Assembly: GCF_016859285.1 (NCBI RefSeq)
Contig: NC_053403.1
Coordinates: forward strand, 990,948-1,054,947
Direction: 5' to 3'
Source: Xiphias gladius
Lineage: Eukaryota > Chordata > Actinopteri > Istiophoriformes > Xiphiidae
DNA: 64,000 bases
Shown: in pieces, positions 21,962 to 34,585 of the stretch
How positions within the stretch are numbered: the stretch's first letter is position 1
How the letters are laid out: the number at the start of each line of letters is the position of its first letter
Position numbers and translations under genes: made by a program
Notes under the pieces: generated by a model
Databases searched by the model: none
Told to the model about the DNA's origin: nothing
The model's input: only the letters and a program-made list of their open reading frames with translations

Positions 21962-23400
21962 GTGTCCTCGCAGGTGAGCGGACAGGTAAATAAAGACGGG
22001 GGGGATTCACGTGCGATCGGAGCTGTGCGCGTGCCGCTGGCGCGTTCGGGCTCTCCAAATGTTCCGTCAGCCTCCAACCCGGATCCTCGGGTCCGGGTTT
22101 TCTCTCAGGAGCCAAAATAAGAGCAAATCCCACATTTCTGATCCACAATCTTCGGCTTTCAGTTCGGAATATTTCGTAAACAAACACCAACTCGTGGTCT
22201 GATGCCGATCACAAAAACCCCGAGCACCGTAACACCCCCGCCTCCTGCCCATGCAGCGTCCGGCTCACGCAATCCGGCTTTTATTATCCCGGGACAGCAG
22301 CTGATCCGGTTCCGGACGGCCAACGGACCGGGTGCGAGCCGGGTCCGGATCGGGAGACACGGCGGCTCCGGAGGTTCAGATGGTCTGCGTCGGCGAGGGG
22401 GAGGACGCGAGGAGCATCCTGATTCTCCGCAGAGCTGCCGGAGCTCCGAGTCCCGGGCTGCACAGATCCTTTACCGGCGAGGATGCACCACTCTGTGGAG
22501 GGAAAGGGGAACCCGCAGCCGCAGACCAGATCCTGAAAGGACCCTTCAAACTGTCCAACAAAGAAACCCAGTCTCCAGAGACCAGAGGAGAAAACACCGC
22601 AGCCACACAGGGTCTGGCTGGTGGACTCGACCACCAGCGAGGAGTTACTTTGATGAGTTTTGCTTCGGGACTAGAAGAAACCAGTTCACGGTGCTTTTCT
22701 TAAACTCGGGTGCTGGTTCTGAACAGAGTGTCGTTCTGCAAAGAACGCACCCAAGGACACGTGTGAGAAACACGCCCCTACACGGCAACGGCGAGACAGT
22801 CCGGACCCGTCCTCGGGTGCTGTCCTGCGTCCGGTCTCGGTTCGAAACGTCCGCACGATGGAGGCAACACGCCGGAGGAGCGACGGGGGTCTCGGCCAAC
22901 GAGAAGATGGCCGCGCCCACTCTGTCACCTCCTTTGTGTGGACCCAGTATCTGCGGGACCGGGGAGACACTAGACACCCGGACCTCGTGAACCGACGTGG
23001 ATGCTGCACGGTCTGGTCCAGAGCTCCGCGAGCAGCCTCAGTCCTTAATGAACAGACGCGGATTTCACTTTTCTCCGCGCGAGTCCTGGTGTTTTGAAAG
23101 GTGGGCTCAACACCAGACCAACTAAACGACTTGTTGTCGTCCCGGTCCTGTCGACTGACCGACGGCTCGAAGCTCAGCCGGATAACCGGCACGTTTCTCT
23201 GCGTTCACGCTATTAAAGCAGGGGCTGAGACGTTCAGAGGGACGCGCGCTCTCCGGGGCTCCCGTAGATCAGATCGCCACGTTTGATCATCTCGTTGTCT
23301 CGGGAGCAAGATCGCTGCGGAGCCGGATCGATCGATCGATCGACGGGCATTCCGATAACCGTTTCATAGTCGCTTTCTGAGCAAGACGTGTGGGTTCCAG
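21700..23400. promoter_or_regulatory. CpG-rich promoter region of zdhhc14
   Basis: Unusually frequent CpG compared with flanking sequence covers zdhhc14 exon 1 and about 1.4 kb upstream. This is the expected promoter and 5' UTR of a vertebrate housekeeping-type gene. Long open frames here on both strands (for example 22202-22990) follow from GC richness and carry no recognisable protein. Transcription start not determinable. Confidence 0.7.
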
Positions 23401-24117
23401 CTGCGCGCTTTCCGTCGACACGTGCGGGTTGTGGACCCGCGGTCACGTAAAACAGGCAGCTTGAAAAGTTGGTCCCGGGCAAGTGACGACTGATTCTGAT
23501 AGGCGCTGGACGAATCGACCAGTCGATTAATCAATAATGGAAATACCCTCACGCTAGTTCTTTAGGATCCCGTTCCATAATAATTCTTAAAGCTCAGCTG
23601 AGTGTGTGTGTGTGTGTTTATGGGTTTTGTATGTTTTTCCCCACATCTGTAACATAAACGGATCCTCGGCTATTTTCAGTGGTAGAATGTAACAGACTCT
23701 ATTTATTCTACTTCAACACAATTCAGAGACAGAAATTTTAGATCAGGTTTATTTGGCTTTGCATTTTAAACGCATGAGAAAATAGTTCATCTGCTCTCAT
23801 TTGAAGCGGAGTGAGACCTCTTCGATGCTTCCGCCAGAGAACCAGGCTTCTGGGACAAAAACGATCTTTGGTTCAGGATTCCGTCTCCCGGACTCTCTCC
23901 CAAACACATACTCGACTTAAAATTGTAAAATAAAACGCGTGAAGTTTTATTTATTCATTTATTTATTTTTAAACTTTTAACAGAACAGTTGAACGTAGTT
24001 TTCGTGCGTCAGAATCTTCTACTCACGCGAATCGGCGTTTGATGCAAACGCGGCGCTCTTACGTTCCCGGCGGGCTTGTTTCTGTCCGGTGACTTATCGC
24101 AGACGGACGGAAGCAAC
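23401..24117. other. Intergenic region between zdhhc14 and tmem242 starts
   Basis: The two genes point away from each other, with start codons about 2.2 kb apart. The last ~100 bases before 24118 are moderately CpG-rich with no TATA box and are the likely tmem242 promoter. The AT-rich middle (23700-24000) holds nothing I recognise apart from a short (tg) run near 23604. Confidence 0.5.
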
Positions 24118-24202
24118 ATGGCAGCGGCCGATGGAGACGCGGCTGCGAAAGCGGGAGACGAAGCGCAAAGCGACGAAGAGGCCAAACTGCAGATGTTACA
24201 AG
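24118..24202 (+). CDS. tmem242: tmem242 exon 1
   Basis: Encodes the 28-residue N-terminus ([20 protein letters not shown], then EAKLQMLQ) plus one base. It is followed by GCAAGG rather than GT. This is the only junction found that joins MLQ to GAAFLTTV in frame. Confidence 0.85.
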
Positions 24203-27200
24203 GCAAGGCAGCTGTTGGCCGGTTCGCTCGTAGGTCGTACGAACCGGAACCGTTGGCAGGTTCTGCCGTGTGCCGCGGTCTTTCTAGCATCTTCTGTCTG
24301 AGGTCACAGCAATGTCGACCCGCCCGCTACCTCCGCCGAACCAAACTCCACTCAAAAACGAGACATTTTAACGCGTATTCAGAGGCAGAGAATCCCTGAC
24401 ACCCTGTAAATGCGAGCTGTGACTGCTGCTGAATTTGAAGCGCACTACGGCGCAGATATGTTGTTTTTTCAGCAATGCATTAAGACCGTGACGCCGGACT
24501 CCATTCAAAATTACAACAATTTAAAGTTTTTATGGTCATCAGGAATTCAGCATAGTCCCTACATAATGACTGGAGATTGTTCCTTAAACGATGTGTTCTT
24601 CTGTTAAATTCGTTTAGTATAATCCACCAATTTACCCAAATCTTCTGTACGTATACATTAAATACATCGTGATGAGCAATGCACTGGCGCCCGGATTAGA
24701 ATTTTCTCAACGTTGCTCGTTACGTTTTTAGTTACCAACGCCACGTTTGGTGAGTTAAGTGTCTTCCCCAGGATCTTAACCTGTCAAATATTATTATGGA
24801 GTTTGGCTGTAGGGGTTTCACAGGGGTGTCCGCATCTTGTTCAGGTTGATTCCATTTGATGCCTTTTTCTTAGGCCTGTAGTTTTTTTCCAGCCAGACTC
24901 CGTTCAAAATTTGACCGGTTTATTGTTTTCTGTGGTTGTGGAGAATCCCTCGAGAGCCACAAAATATGACTCTGAGATACAGCGACAGGCCACACATGGT
25001 GAAAGTACGTCGTGCTTAATGAAACATGACTGTCTTTGTCTGAGACAATCCCAGCAGCGACGCTTGAGAAACCTCTCACCCACGGGGTTTTTCCTCTCAA
25101 AACCACATCCATACACAGGCTGTTTTTACAGATGGTCACGTTGGCTTGTTCGGCCTAACCGCTGGATTTCCTGAAGTTTCCGGAAAAGGATCAGCCGGTG
25201 GGACGAGATTTCACAGATTGCCCGTCTCAGATTCTTGTCTCTGGGGTTCTCACCCGACTTCCTGTGTGCAGGTGCAGCGTTTCTGACCACGGTGGCGTCC
25301 GCGGGGGTGATGGCAGGATTCGGCTCCACGTTAGCGCTCGCCAAGAAAAAAAGCCCGGATTGGTTTAATAAGGTAAGACGGGGGGGGTTTTCTACTTGGT
25401 AATGAAGTTGATCGAATCGCTTCGCTGCACATCATTAGAGCTGCAACGAATCCTTATTTTCGTAATCACTAGATTAATCGTTGCATCTATAAAAAAAATG
25501 CTCATGGTAACACGTTCAAATGTCTTGCTCTGTCCGACAGAACCAAACGGTTCAAAACCCAAAGAGATTCAGTTGCCGTGATATAAAACGGAGAAAAGCA
25601 ATAGATCCTCAATTTTCAGTTTCTGTCAAGAATCACAACCTTTCCCAGAGTCACAACTCAGTCAAATCTGAACGGACAGGCGTGAAACACGTATTTACAG
25701 ATTCAGTGTGACTTCCGCTTTCCAAAGATGTCACTATCTCTGATGTCCACTGAGGATAAATGTCCATAAATCCACCTAGAAATCATAGAAAAAAAGATGC
25801 TGCTCCTAACTGCAGAACTTCATTCAGAATCTTGATGTTTTTAAGTTTCCTTCAGCATCACAGTGACGCAGTGACAGTCGTCTGAACGTCCACGGCTACG
25901 CTGCAACAGGAGCTGATCACAGATGATTCAGCAGCTTTTCATGGAGACAATTTGACAAAACTGTAAACAGATAGAGGCTAAAAACCCTGGGACTCAAGCT
26001 CAGATCTGGTCTTACGGTGGCCCAGCGGTGCCGGACTTTGAAAATCCCTGCCTCCGACAAACTGCAGCGATGATCGGACCGATTGACTGATCCTCTAATC
26101 GTGTGCAGGATTCCTGGGAAGGTCGACGCTTTTGCACTCTTACTCCGTCCCTGCAACACGAGGAGACGTTGTGACGGCGGTTGGAAATAAAAACTGAACC
26201 CTCTGAGAAATAGTCCGGACGCTCTTAAATATTTCCTATGGTTCTAAATGAACCTTCGAGCTTTTCTTCTCCCCGTTGCTTTGGCAGCAGAAAGAGTCCG
26301 ACGCTTCTCTCACCGTCGCTTCAGAGCTGCAACAGTTAGTCGAGTCATCGATTCGTCGACCGACAGAAAGATTTCGATAATCGATTCATCTCAAAAACAC
26401 TGATAGTTCCAGCTTCTTAAATGTGAGGATTTGCAGCTTTTGTGGGTTTTATACGGAACATGTGATTATACCTGACATTTGAAATCATCAAACCTCAGAC
26501 TGTGGGAAATTATACCGAGAATTTTCTCAGTTTAAAGAAGAAAATAAAAGGTTTATAGACGAAAACAGTCGATTTAATTAAGCAAACAATGGTTAGTTGT
26601 CGAAGCAGCAACGAATGTTCATTATAAGTTTGTTCATCTTTGGACAAAAAGGCATAAATAATGATTCCCCCTTGTTTGCAGCCTTCATTTGATATTTTGA
26701 AATTATTTCTGTCGTTTCAGTTGCAGTTGCGATCATATTGTTTACATGTCGCCTTCTTGAAAATCCCCTTTAATCAGTGTTTCCTGCAGGTTCACCACCG
26801 TTTCATTTCGTCCCATATTAAGCCACTTATATCACACACACACACACACACACACACGAGATGAAGCGCTTCACGGCGATGACGTTTCGGGTCCATCGAG
26901 CGACACCTGCTCCTCTTTGACACGAACGCACCCGCGGCCGCATCGGCAGTAAACTCGGAGTTGACCCCGGCGCTTCCCCTCCGGGTTCTCGGCTTCACCG
27001 AGCCCGACGACGGCGACGCTCGGAGCGGGTTGTTCACGCGTAGGACGGGACGCTCGCTGCTGGATGCTAAAGCGATTTCCACTGGTGTCGGAGCGTAGAT
27101 TCTGCGACTGACTGAATGAGTGCAAGTAAAATAAGAAAACACCGGAACCGCGTCCGGGGTGAAAACAGTCCTCGGTGTGTTGTGACCGGGCCCGAGACCC

Positions 27201-30200
27201 GAGACCCGATCTGGTCCTGTTAACTGGAACCGTTTGGTTATTGGCCGCTCACAGGATCTGATTAAACATGACGCACACGGACGCCGGCGGCCGTTCGCGT
27301 CGGAGATAAACTTAGCGCGGGGGCACAATGGAGCGCCTGTTCCCGGACTCTATTTCCGCCACAGACTGGTCTTTGTTGTCTCCGTCGAGGCCTCGGCCCC
27401 AGAGGACCGAGCCCAGATGTGAGAGACGCGGAGCAGTATGCGGATCCGTCTCTGCTGTCCTTCATTTCGTTTCACGTCAAACTGCTGCTTTTATTCCCAC
27501 GTTGGACCATTGAACTTTTAGTAAGGAATGAAAAATGTTTCGGCCTCATATTAACACTATGTGGCCAAAAGTATGTGGACACCCCTGCCCAGTAAATTTA
27601 AGTGAAATTATAAAATACTCAACTTTCACTGTAATATGTTTATATTTTACATATTTTTATTGTGAATTTCTATTTATCATCCTTGACTTTTGCAGTTTTA
27701 AAAAAAATAAATCTTTGTATATTTTTGTCTTTTATGCTGCAAAACAAACAAACACACACACACACACACACACCAAACTAAATAAAATAAATTAATGATA
27801 ATGATTGAAATGTTTTAAAATTAAAATATTAATTCATATTTAAAAGACAAAAAAGAAATTGAATTATTTGGCAAAAATGATATTTTATTCTTATTATTTT
27901 ACTTAATAAATGTTAAGTGTTTTTTTTTTTTTAATTCAAACGAAAAGGAACATTAAGTAAATATTTCTACTACTGCCCCAGTTTTTTGTTTTATTTCCAT
28001 TTTTGTTCATTTGTTTTGTGTTTTAAGAAGAAAGTCCTGAAAAATCCCAAAAATGAGGTTGAAATATTTGAGAGAAAACATAAAATTTTGATATATAGTA
28101 GCTATAGTTATAAATAAAAATCAAATGAATAGATCAAGAAAGAAAATTTGAGGATGAAATTGAAATATTTTAAAGAATATTTCTGCAGTGATTTATTCAT
28201 AAATGTTTTCTTGTGTTGTACAATTGTCTCTTTTTTAAGGTAATTTTTAAAAAACCTAAAAATTAAAAAATGAATCAAAAACTAAAGCGTAGTAGAATCA
28301 GTTATATTGTAATAAAAGTCAGTCATTTTTAAAAAATGAATTTAAATGTAGCTTTTAGCACCTTTGGCATCTTCTCAGCAATAAAGAACAGAAGCTTAGA
28401 CAGAAACAAATAAGTGGGACATAAGTGACAGTCATTGAAAACGTGAATCTTTAAAGTAACTCAGTAACTATCGGATAATCATCAGGTAACTGTGGTGGAG
28501 ATGAAGCAGAAACTTTCCAGATGAACTTTTCCTTCGTTTTTCCTTCGTTTTCTTTTGTCTGTGGCTTTTTTTTTTTCCCATAGACTCGTCACACCTGGAA
28601 AACCTGGAAAACCCTGCAAAACATGTATATTTGAGAAAAGTTGTCTCCAGGTATAAAATAAAATAAAGTGAGTTCAAACAGTGAAAGAGTTGAGCTGAAT
28701 TCCAGTGTCGGGCTAAAGTAACGTCTGAGGTCAGAGGTCACAGACAGAGCTGGTATTGATGGGAGCAACCGGACGTTTCTCACCAGTTAACGTGATGAAC
28801 GCCGCCTTTTAATCACATTCCGCCCGTTGAAGCTCGGAGTGTAAAACCCGATTCCGACCTCGTCTCTGGAATCCGACCTTTGACCCCTGAGGCGCAGGAA
28901 ACGCCGCAGGTCGGCCGGTTTCGTTAGGAGAGAACCTTTAAAGACGTAGGACGGATCACCGGCGCAACCTTAGTTATCTCTGGGTCTCCGACTGCAGCTC
29001 CTCACGGAGCATCCTATAGAGCATCAACGAGAGACGGAGAAAACAAAACACAACCGTAACAAACATCACGACGTAACATTGTTAAAGGGAACCAAGCGGG
29101 TTCGGAGACGTTCGGCCGTCCACATACTTTTGGCCACGGAGTATCATTGTAACCTGTATAAAAACGAAACGTCTTTGGGTCGAGGACGCTTCACTGACTT
29201 GCGATGGGGATATTGACAGATACTGAAAATAACTTTTAATATAATCATTTAAGACACGAGATCTTTTTATCGTCATTGTAGGAGCTGCCACAGAATTAAA
29301 ACTCCAACTGAACGTGTTGTTTTCAAATGTCGGGTTTTGTTGGAGCAAAAACCCTCAAAGTCCGAATGTTCGGTTTAAAGTGAGAAACCCCGAAGAGAAG
29401 CAGCAGATCTCGTCTTTTGAGAGGCTGGAATCTGCAAATATTTCCGCTTGAAATGAAGGTTTCAAACGATGAATCCATCATTAAAAAAGCTGCTTCTTAT
29501 TTTTCTGCCAATCAGTTAGTTGACTAATTGTTTCAGCTTTAAATGACCAATGATTTATGGCACATCGCGGTTTGGCCGGAAATCTGCTGGTAAGTTCAGT
29601 TCCTGTTGACTTTCCTTCCCAGGGAGTTGCTTCAACGGCAGCGGTCCAAGAGAGCGGCGCGTCTCTGGCCCTCAGAGCTCTGGGGTGGGGGTCTCTGTTC
29701 GCCTGGTCTGGAGTCGGTCTGCTCAGTTTCACCGTGTGGAAAGTCCTCGGCGTTCACAGCGTACGTATCCGCAGACCCTCGAGTGTTTACTCTGTTAAAT
29801 CCGACCAGAGACAACTGGAGAAAGTCTGAGGGAAAAAAATGAGACATTTTGAGAATAGAACTGAAATATGTGAAGAGTGAAGCTGTAAAATCTAGAGAAC
29901 ACAGTTGTAATACCAATAAATATCAGGGCCACGGAGACGGAAAACGTTTTGAAGAAGAAGAAGTCAAAATATTTTGAGAGAAGCTGTGAAATTTAAATTT
30001 AAATTCAAAGATTTGGGAAAAGGTTGCATCATTCGCAAAACAAATTCCAGAATAAAGTTATAAAATTTTGTGAATAACGTTTTTAAGAACAAAGTTGAAA
30101 TATTTGAGAAAATTTGTAAAACTTTGATGATAAACCTAAAAAAACAACAAAGTTTTGGTTACAGTTGAAATATTTAGAGAAAAAACAATTTGTGAAAAGA

Positions 30201-30570
30201 TTACAGATTTTTTTTACTGTGGCCCTTTACAACAATTTAACTGGACTTTCTACTAAATAAGTTTCCTGGTAAATCATTAAATCAATGAGTTTTTATTTTT
30301 TAATCAAATCCAAACTTTTCCTTCTGCTCGCTGATGATTAGAGACAAATCACAGCTTCTAAAGTGAAGTAACTTATTATTGTCATTAACAGTTCAACCAT
30401 TTATCCGGTGACACTCACCAGCCTCTCTAGTTACTTGTCTTCCTTGTCTTCATCAGTTGGCAGAGTTCAGACAGAAGATGCGGTCCGTCTTCCCGTCCAT
30501 CCCAAAGTCCGCCGAGGCCACGGCTGGATCTGAACCTCTGGACTGGGACACCGTCTTCAAGTCAAAGTGA
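24118..30570 (+). CDS. tmem242: TMEM242, complete coding region in 4 exons
   Basis: Exons 24118-24202, 25272-25372, 29623-29760 and 30457-30570 total 438 bases, encoding 145 residues; the human protein has about 141. TMEM242 is a mitochondrial inner-membrane protein that works with TMEM70 in assembling the c-ring of ATP synthase. Visible features: an acidic, Ala-rich N-terminus (1-28), a hydrophobic segment at about 30-52 ending in [14 protein letters not shown], and a second at about 80-104 within [20 protein letters not shown]. The C-tail [15 protein letters not shown] and final TVFKSK match the human FRSKMQSIFPTIPK...TLKSK. The start ATG has a good context (aacATGG). The first intron appears to use a GC donor. 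The gene is convergent with arid1b. Confidence 0.94.
24203..25271 (+). other. tmem242: Probable GC-AG intron of tmem242
   Basis: Donor caag|gcaagg matches the strong AAG|GCAAGT context of natural GC-AG introns. Acceptor is gtgtgcag. The nearby GT candidates (gct|gttggc and tag|gtcgta) put exon 2 out of frame and give a stop or an unrelated peptide. Confidence 0.8.
25272..25372 (+). CDS. tmem242: tmem242 exon 2 (first membrane segment)
   Basis: Acceptor gtgtgcag, donor GTAAGA. Encodes [20 protein letters not shown] and [13 protein letters not shown], closely matching human GTVAAAGMLAGFITTLSLAKK. Confidence 0.95.
25437..25700. repeat. Recurrent teleost 'agagctgcaac' AT-rich element
   Basis: Starts agagctgcaacgaatc, then attaatcgttgca, gtcttgctctgtccgacag and caaaacccaaagagattcag. 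The same word order appears in at least ten places in this window. tmem242 intron 2. Probably a short non-autonomous element. Confidence 0.6.
26322..26600. repeat. Recurrent teleost 'agagctgcaac' AT-rich element
   Basis: Begins agagctgcaacagttagtcg and carries cgataatcgattcatc and tgtgaggatttgcagc, shared with the other copies. tmem242 intron 2. Confidence 0.6.
26833..26857. repeat. (CA)12 microsatellite
   Basis: A 25-base ca tract in tmem242 intron 2. Confidence 0.95.
27556..29143. mobile_element. DNA transposon ends (Tc1/mariner-like) about 1.6 kb apart
   Basis: The left end at 27556-27580 contains gtggccaaaagtatgtggac. The exact reverse complement is at 29118-29137, giving inverted termini. 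This terminus is familiar from teleost Tc1/mariner-type elements. The interior is very AT-rich (27600-28350) with no transposase. It could be one non-autonomous element or two separate solo ends. tmem242 intron 2. Confidence 0.65.
27752..27773. repeat. (AC)n microsatellite
   Basis: A 22-base ac tract inside the AT-rich interior of the inverted-terminus element. Confidence 0.9.
29623..29760 (+). CDS. tmem242: tmem242 exon 3 (second membrane segment)
   Basis: Acceptor cttcccag, donor GTACGT. Encodes 46 residues, [20 protein letters not shown] then [20 protein letters not shown] and VLGVHS, the best-conserved part of the family. Confidence 0.96.
30457..30570 (+). CDS. tmem242: tmem242 exon 4 and stop
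   Basis: Acceptor cttcatcag; stop TGA at 30568-30570. Encodes [20 protein letters not shown] and [13 protein letters not shown] canonical AATAAA lies at 30905-30910, about 335 bases downstream. Confidence 0.94.
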   Translation: MAEFRQKMRSVFPSIPKSAEATAGSEPLDWDTVFKSK

Positions 30571-30904
30571 CGTCCTCCTGCTGCCGGAGGACGAATCGAA
30601 CAGTCGAGACTCGGCAGCTGTTTGCGCTGGTTTCTCTGGAAGCGGCAGGGTCCGGAGACTCCGCTGGACCAGTTCGGTCCCGGTCCCGGTCGAGCTCGAA
30701 CGGCTCTGAGTTTAGAGGGTCCTGGTCTACAAGCTGGGTTTGAATTTTCGTGTCAGTTAAAGGAAAGTTCCTGTTTATTTTAAGCCGCCGTGTCCAAAAC
30801 GTCCCACTGACGGTCTCAGCTGAGCCAGTGGTAAAAACCCACCACTGTTTGGACAAGGAGCGATAAGAACAAGATCATCCAGAAACAAACGGGAAAGTTT
30901 CACT

Positions 30905-30910
30905 AATAAA
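30905..30910 (+). terminator. tmem242: Candidate tmem242 poly(A) signal
   Basis: The first AATAAA after the stop codon on the plus strand. Implies a 3' UTR of about 0.35 kb. Cleavage site not visible. Confidence 0.45.
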
Positions 30911-32869
30911 GTTGAAATCTCTGATTCCAGCTTTGTGTCTATTAAAGGAAAATTCCGGTTCATTAACTCCAACCCGCCTGGCGGTGTGTTCAAAGACGCT
31001 CCGACACAGGAGGTTCCTTGAAATGACTAAATTCCCATGGACCTTTTCGCAGCCTTCCTCTTGAATGTTTTTCTGTCTTCTGGGTTGGACTGGGCCAGAA
31101 TTCTTGAACTGACACCAATCGGGACCGATCGATCCGATTGATGGTTTGGAAACTGATCAGCGGGTGTATTCAATACAGGGCAGAAGGCTCGCATGCTCGT
31201 CGAAGCTTAAAACGTGTTATTTTCTACTGGTTTTCAGATGTAAAAAGGCCTGGTTGTAAATCTCTATAAACATGTTTGTTCTGTGTCCGAATGTGATGTG
31301 ACTTGACTTTCAGTGGTTTGTGGAGAAAATGAATCTGATTTTTCCTGGAACCCGCGGAGGTTCCCTGCAGCCGTCCAGGCTGGCTCCTAAAGGGTCAGAG
31401 GTCATTCTGGAGGCCCCGCCAGGACCGACGGAGGTGGGGCTGGCCCCAAACATAAAGCTTAAAAAATTCACTGCGTTTGTCCGAACCTCAGAATGATTGA
31501 AGATGCGTTAAGATTAGTTGAAAAGAAAAAAACCAGCAGATCCTCAGATTTCAGCTTGAACCGTGAAATGATTTGGTATTTTTACGTGAGAACCGACAAA
31601 CTCCTGTCAAAGTCGCTGCCGATTGGTTTTCTGTCAATCGATCGACTTGTATTTACTGTTGAGCTTGAGCCGATGTCCTAAAGGGGCCACCGTACCCAAC
31701 ACCGGAGCTCTCGCTAGTGCCGAAGCTCGAGGGACAGAAACCTGGAGGTTCAAATCGCCCCCAAGGTCCATTTAGTACCTGCTCTGGAGCTTTTGATCGC
31801 ATCCCACCGTCCTCCTCAGCAGATTAGAGTTTGCATGTGTTTTTCGGAGCCGCGTCCTGACACCGGGAAAAAGTACACGACAGCTGGCCAGAGGTCATGC
31901 GCTGATGAAGATCGTTTGATACGGTCGAAAGCTCCAGAACAGAGACTGCGTGAACCTTGAGGCAAGAATGTTTTCTCAGTAGGAAAGATTTTTCATTTTT
32001 CATCCATCGCGGTTTTGTTTTGCTGTGTAACAAACATTTCAGCCTGAAACTAACTTCACTTTTGAACTGGCTGCAGTCGATTATTGAATTATGGCCGTTC
32101 AGCTGTTAAGCCATTAACTCTAAATTCCAGCCGTCTCTGTGCCACAATAAAACTTCAGTAACTTCATTTTGTTTTATCCACAAACTTATTTAAATCCTGG
32201 AAGCCACCAGGTTTATTTTCGGAGGAAGGTCTCGACGCTGCCACGCAGTTTAAACACAACGTGCTGGTTTACAGGAATAGTCTGATTTAAAAATACTTCG
32301 GTCTGCGTCAGTGTGAAATGACGTTTTCTCTGCTGCTGAGTTCAGTCTACAGACGAGGAGCTGCACAAAGGAAAAGGAGGAGCCGCTCCCAGGTGTGAAA
32401 ATAAAATAAACTACACTGCGGTGGCCACGAAAAAATGACTCTTAAATCTTAGGAAGAAGATTCTGTTGTCAATTTTTTTGAGTTATTTCCTGTTGGTAGA
32501 AACCAGTAAAGAACGCTGATATTCTGTAAATGAACTGCTAAAAAAAAAAAATATTTAGTGGGACAGGTGTATAATGTGGATTAGGGACAACTTGAGACTC
32601 CAGCCCTCATCTCAACTAGAATTCCTGCTGCCAACCGGTCAAGTGGTAGGAAATATGGTCACAGTCTCCTCGTCGTGGCGTTGAATAATGGCCAGAAATA
32701 AGGGGTTTTTGCAGAATGTTGGATATAAAATGTCTTCACGTCGACATTTTGTCACAATTAGCGAATGAGTTTTGGCCAAAAATGTGTTTTGCGAGGTCAC
32801 AGTGAACCTGACCTTTGACCTTTGACCAACAAATTCTAATCAGGTCATCCTTGTGTTCTGCAATTCTCC

Positions 32870-33050
32870 AACGAGACCCAAGTCCAGCCCCATGTCAATA
32901 CAGGTCCTAGGTCAAGGCCCATGTCAATACTTACAGGCATCAAGTCAAGTCCTGAATCAAGTACCAAGTGAGGACCGAGTCAAGACCAACAGGTCCAGGG
33001 TGAAGCCCAAAGGCGAGACCACCAAGTTCCAAGTCACCACCTACAAGTTC
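32870..33050. repeat. Diverged 'aagtcaagtcc' minisatellite
   Basis: Recurring catgtcaatac, caagtcaagtcc and gagtcaagacc words, related to the array at 14610-14940. Non-coding. Confidence 0.5.
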
Positions 33051-33448
33051 AGTAATTAATTTAAACATTTTTGGAAATGTGATTTGGGACTCGAGTCCAC
33101 GCCTCTAAACGTCAGCACAGAGCTGACGGGCCGATGTCCTAAGATGGCCACCATACGCAGGATAAACCCTCTGACTTGGGGAAACAACATGACCTCACCC
33201 GGTTGGATAAAACCTTCTTGTCTTTGACTCGAAGAAAGTTGTCCCTTTGTTTCTCAACAGTTTGGTTCCCTCTGGTGTGCGATGACCATTACAGCCTTAG
33301 TCTGGACCGATCGGCCTAAATCAAAGGTGTGTTTATTGATCGCCTGTCTCTCAGCTGATCGTTTTTTTTTTTGTGTTGGACCTGCAGTCGCTCTCACAAA
33401 AACCAGTCCAGAGCTGCGTTCACAGTGCTCAACCAGAGTTCATGTATG

Positions 33449-33454
33449 TTTATT
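33449..33454 (-). terminator. arid1b: Candidate arid1b poly(A) signal
   Basis: The first AATAAA on the minus strand after the arid1b stop, about 1.13 kb downstream. No ATTAAA was seen earlier. Plausible but unproved 3' end. Confidence 0.4.
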
Positions 33455-34585
33455 CTTTAATATGTCGTGGAACATATAAAGATCTCATACCGAAGAAACG
33501 TCCGTCAAATCAAACAGGAGACGTTCTGGATGTAGAGATTTGCTTTTTTTCCCCTCTCTTTACATTTGTTATAACCGTTTTTTGAAGTCGTGTCAGTTAG
33601 CAACATGATGAGTACAGTCCCCCCCCCCGACCTCCTGTACATACAGTTTCTCAAATCAAACGCACCGTTCTTGATCAGACTTGATAAAACATCCGAAAAC
33701 TGAGGGGTTTTTCCTTAAATACAGAAAAGAAAAGAAAAAAAAAAATAGTCTTCACCTGCCGGGAAGAGGGAAACTAAATCTTCAGGTGAGCAGAGTTGTG
33801 ATTATAAATGACGATCGTTAATTCTTTACCAGCTACTGTCACCGAGTCATGACGCCACCTGCTGGAGCTCAAATGTACATCGTCTATTTACAGGAGGATG
33901 ATGACGGTGGAGGCAAATTTAGATTTGATTGGTGGAAGAGACAGAAAAAGTTCTTAGAAAACAGAAGGTGACACAACCCAGCCCCCCCCCCCACACATAC
34001 TGCTGTGGTTTGGCAAAATACTGATGGTCAAATTGCAGATGGTCAAATTATTCACATTTTTAAAAAAACGCCCAAAACAAAACCTATTGCACCAGAACAA
34101 AGTACGTGACTGAACATCAGTTTCCTCTGTCACACCACATGAGAAAAGAGAGGCCTATCTACAACATGTGTCACTACTTAAATAAATCTGACCCCGCCCC
34201 CAAATATCTAAGTAACCGCCCCCCCCCAAGAAAAAACAGCCCCGCAAACAGAAAGAAACAAGCACGTCCGTTTATAACACACAGAGAGCAGAACCCGAGC
34301 TTCCTCTACCGTCACGCTTTGGTTAAAACAAAAAACAACAACAAGCTGAGAAAAGAATAAAAAATTAAAAATACAAGTATTAAATATTTTTGTATTAAAA
34401 TTACTTAAAAATCCCAAATAAACATTTGCGGATGGAGCCGAGGAGCTATATATATTCTATATATATTCATTTGTATGTAAAAACTTTGTGTTCTGTTCGT
34501 TAAATAAAAATATAATAGGAGCCAGTTCGTCACACGGCGGAGCTGCTTCCAGCGCCACCGAGCGCGCTCCGTGGCGGTGTTCGTG

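Larger units (their letters stand above)
30571..34585. other. Intergenic region between convergent tmem242 and arid1b
   Basis: Contains the tmem242 3' UTR, a partial copy of the recurrent 'gctgcaac' element (31490-31650), a diverged 'caagtcaag' minisatellite (32870-33050), several poly-C tracts (33618, 33983, 34217), and the presumed arid1b 3' UTR (about 33440-34585). No coding exon recognised. Confidence 0.55.

Noticed and set aside
22202..22990. Plus-strand 262-codon frame upstream of zdhhc14
   Set aside because: A GC-rich promoter region has few stops. The peptide is Arg/Ser-rich without any known motif, and overlapping frames on the other strand are equally long.
24203..24235. GT donors downstream of the proposed GC donor in tmem242
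   Set aside because: The candidates at gct|gttggc and tag|gtcgta put exon 2 out of frame, giving a stop or an unrelated peptide.
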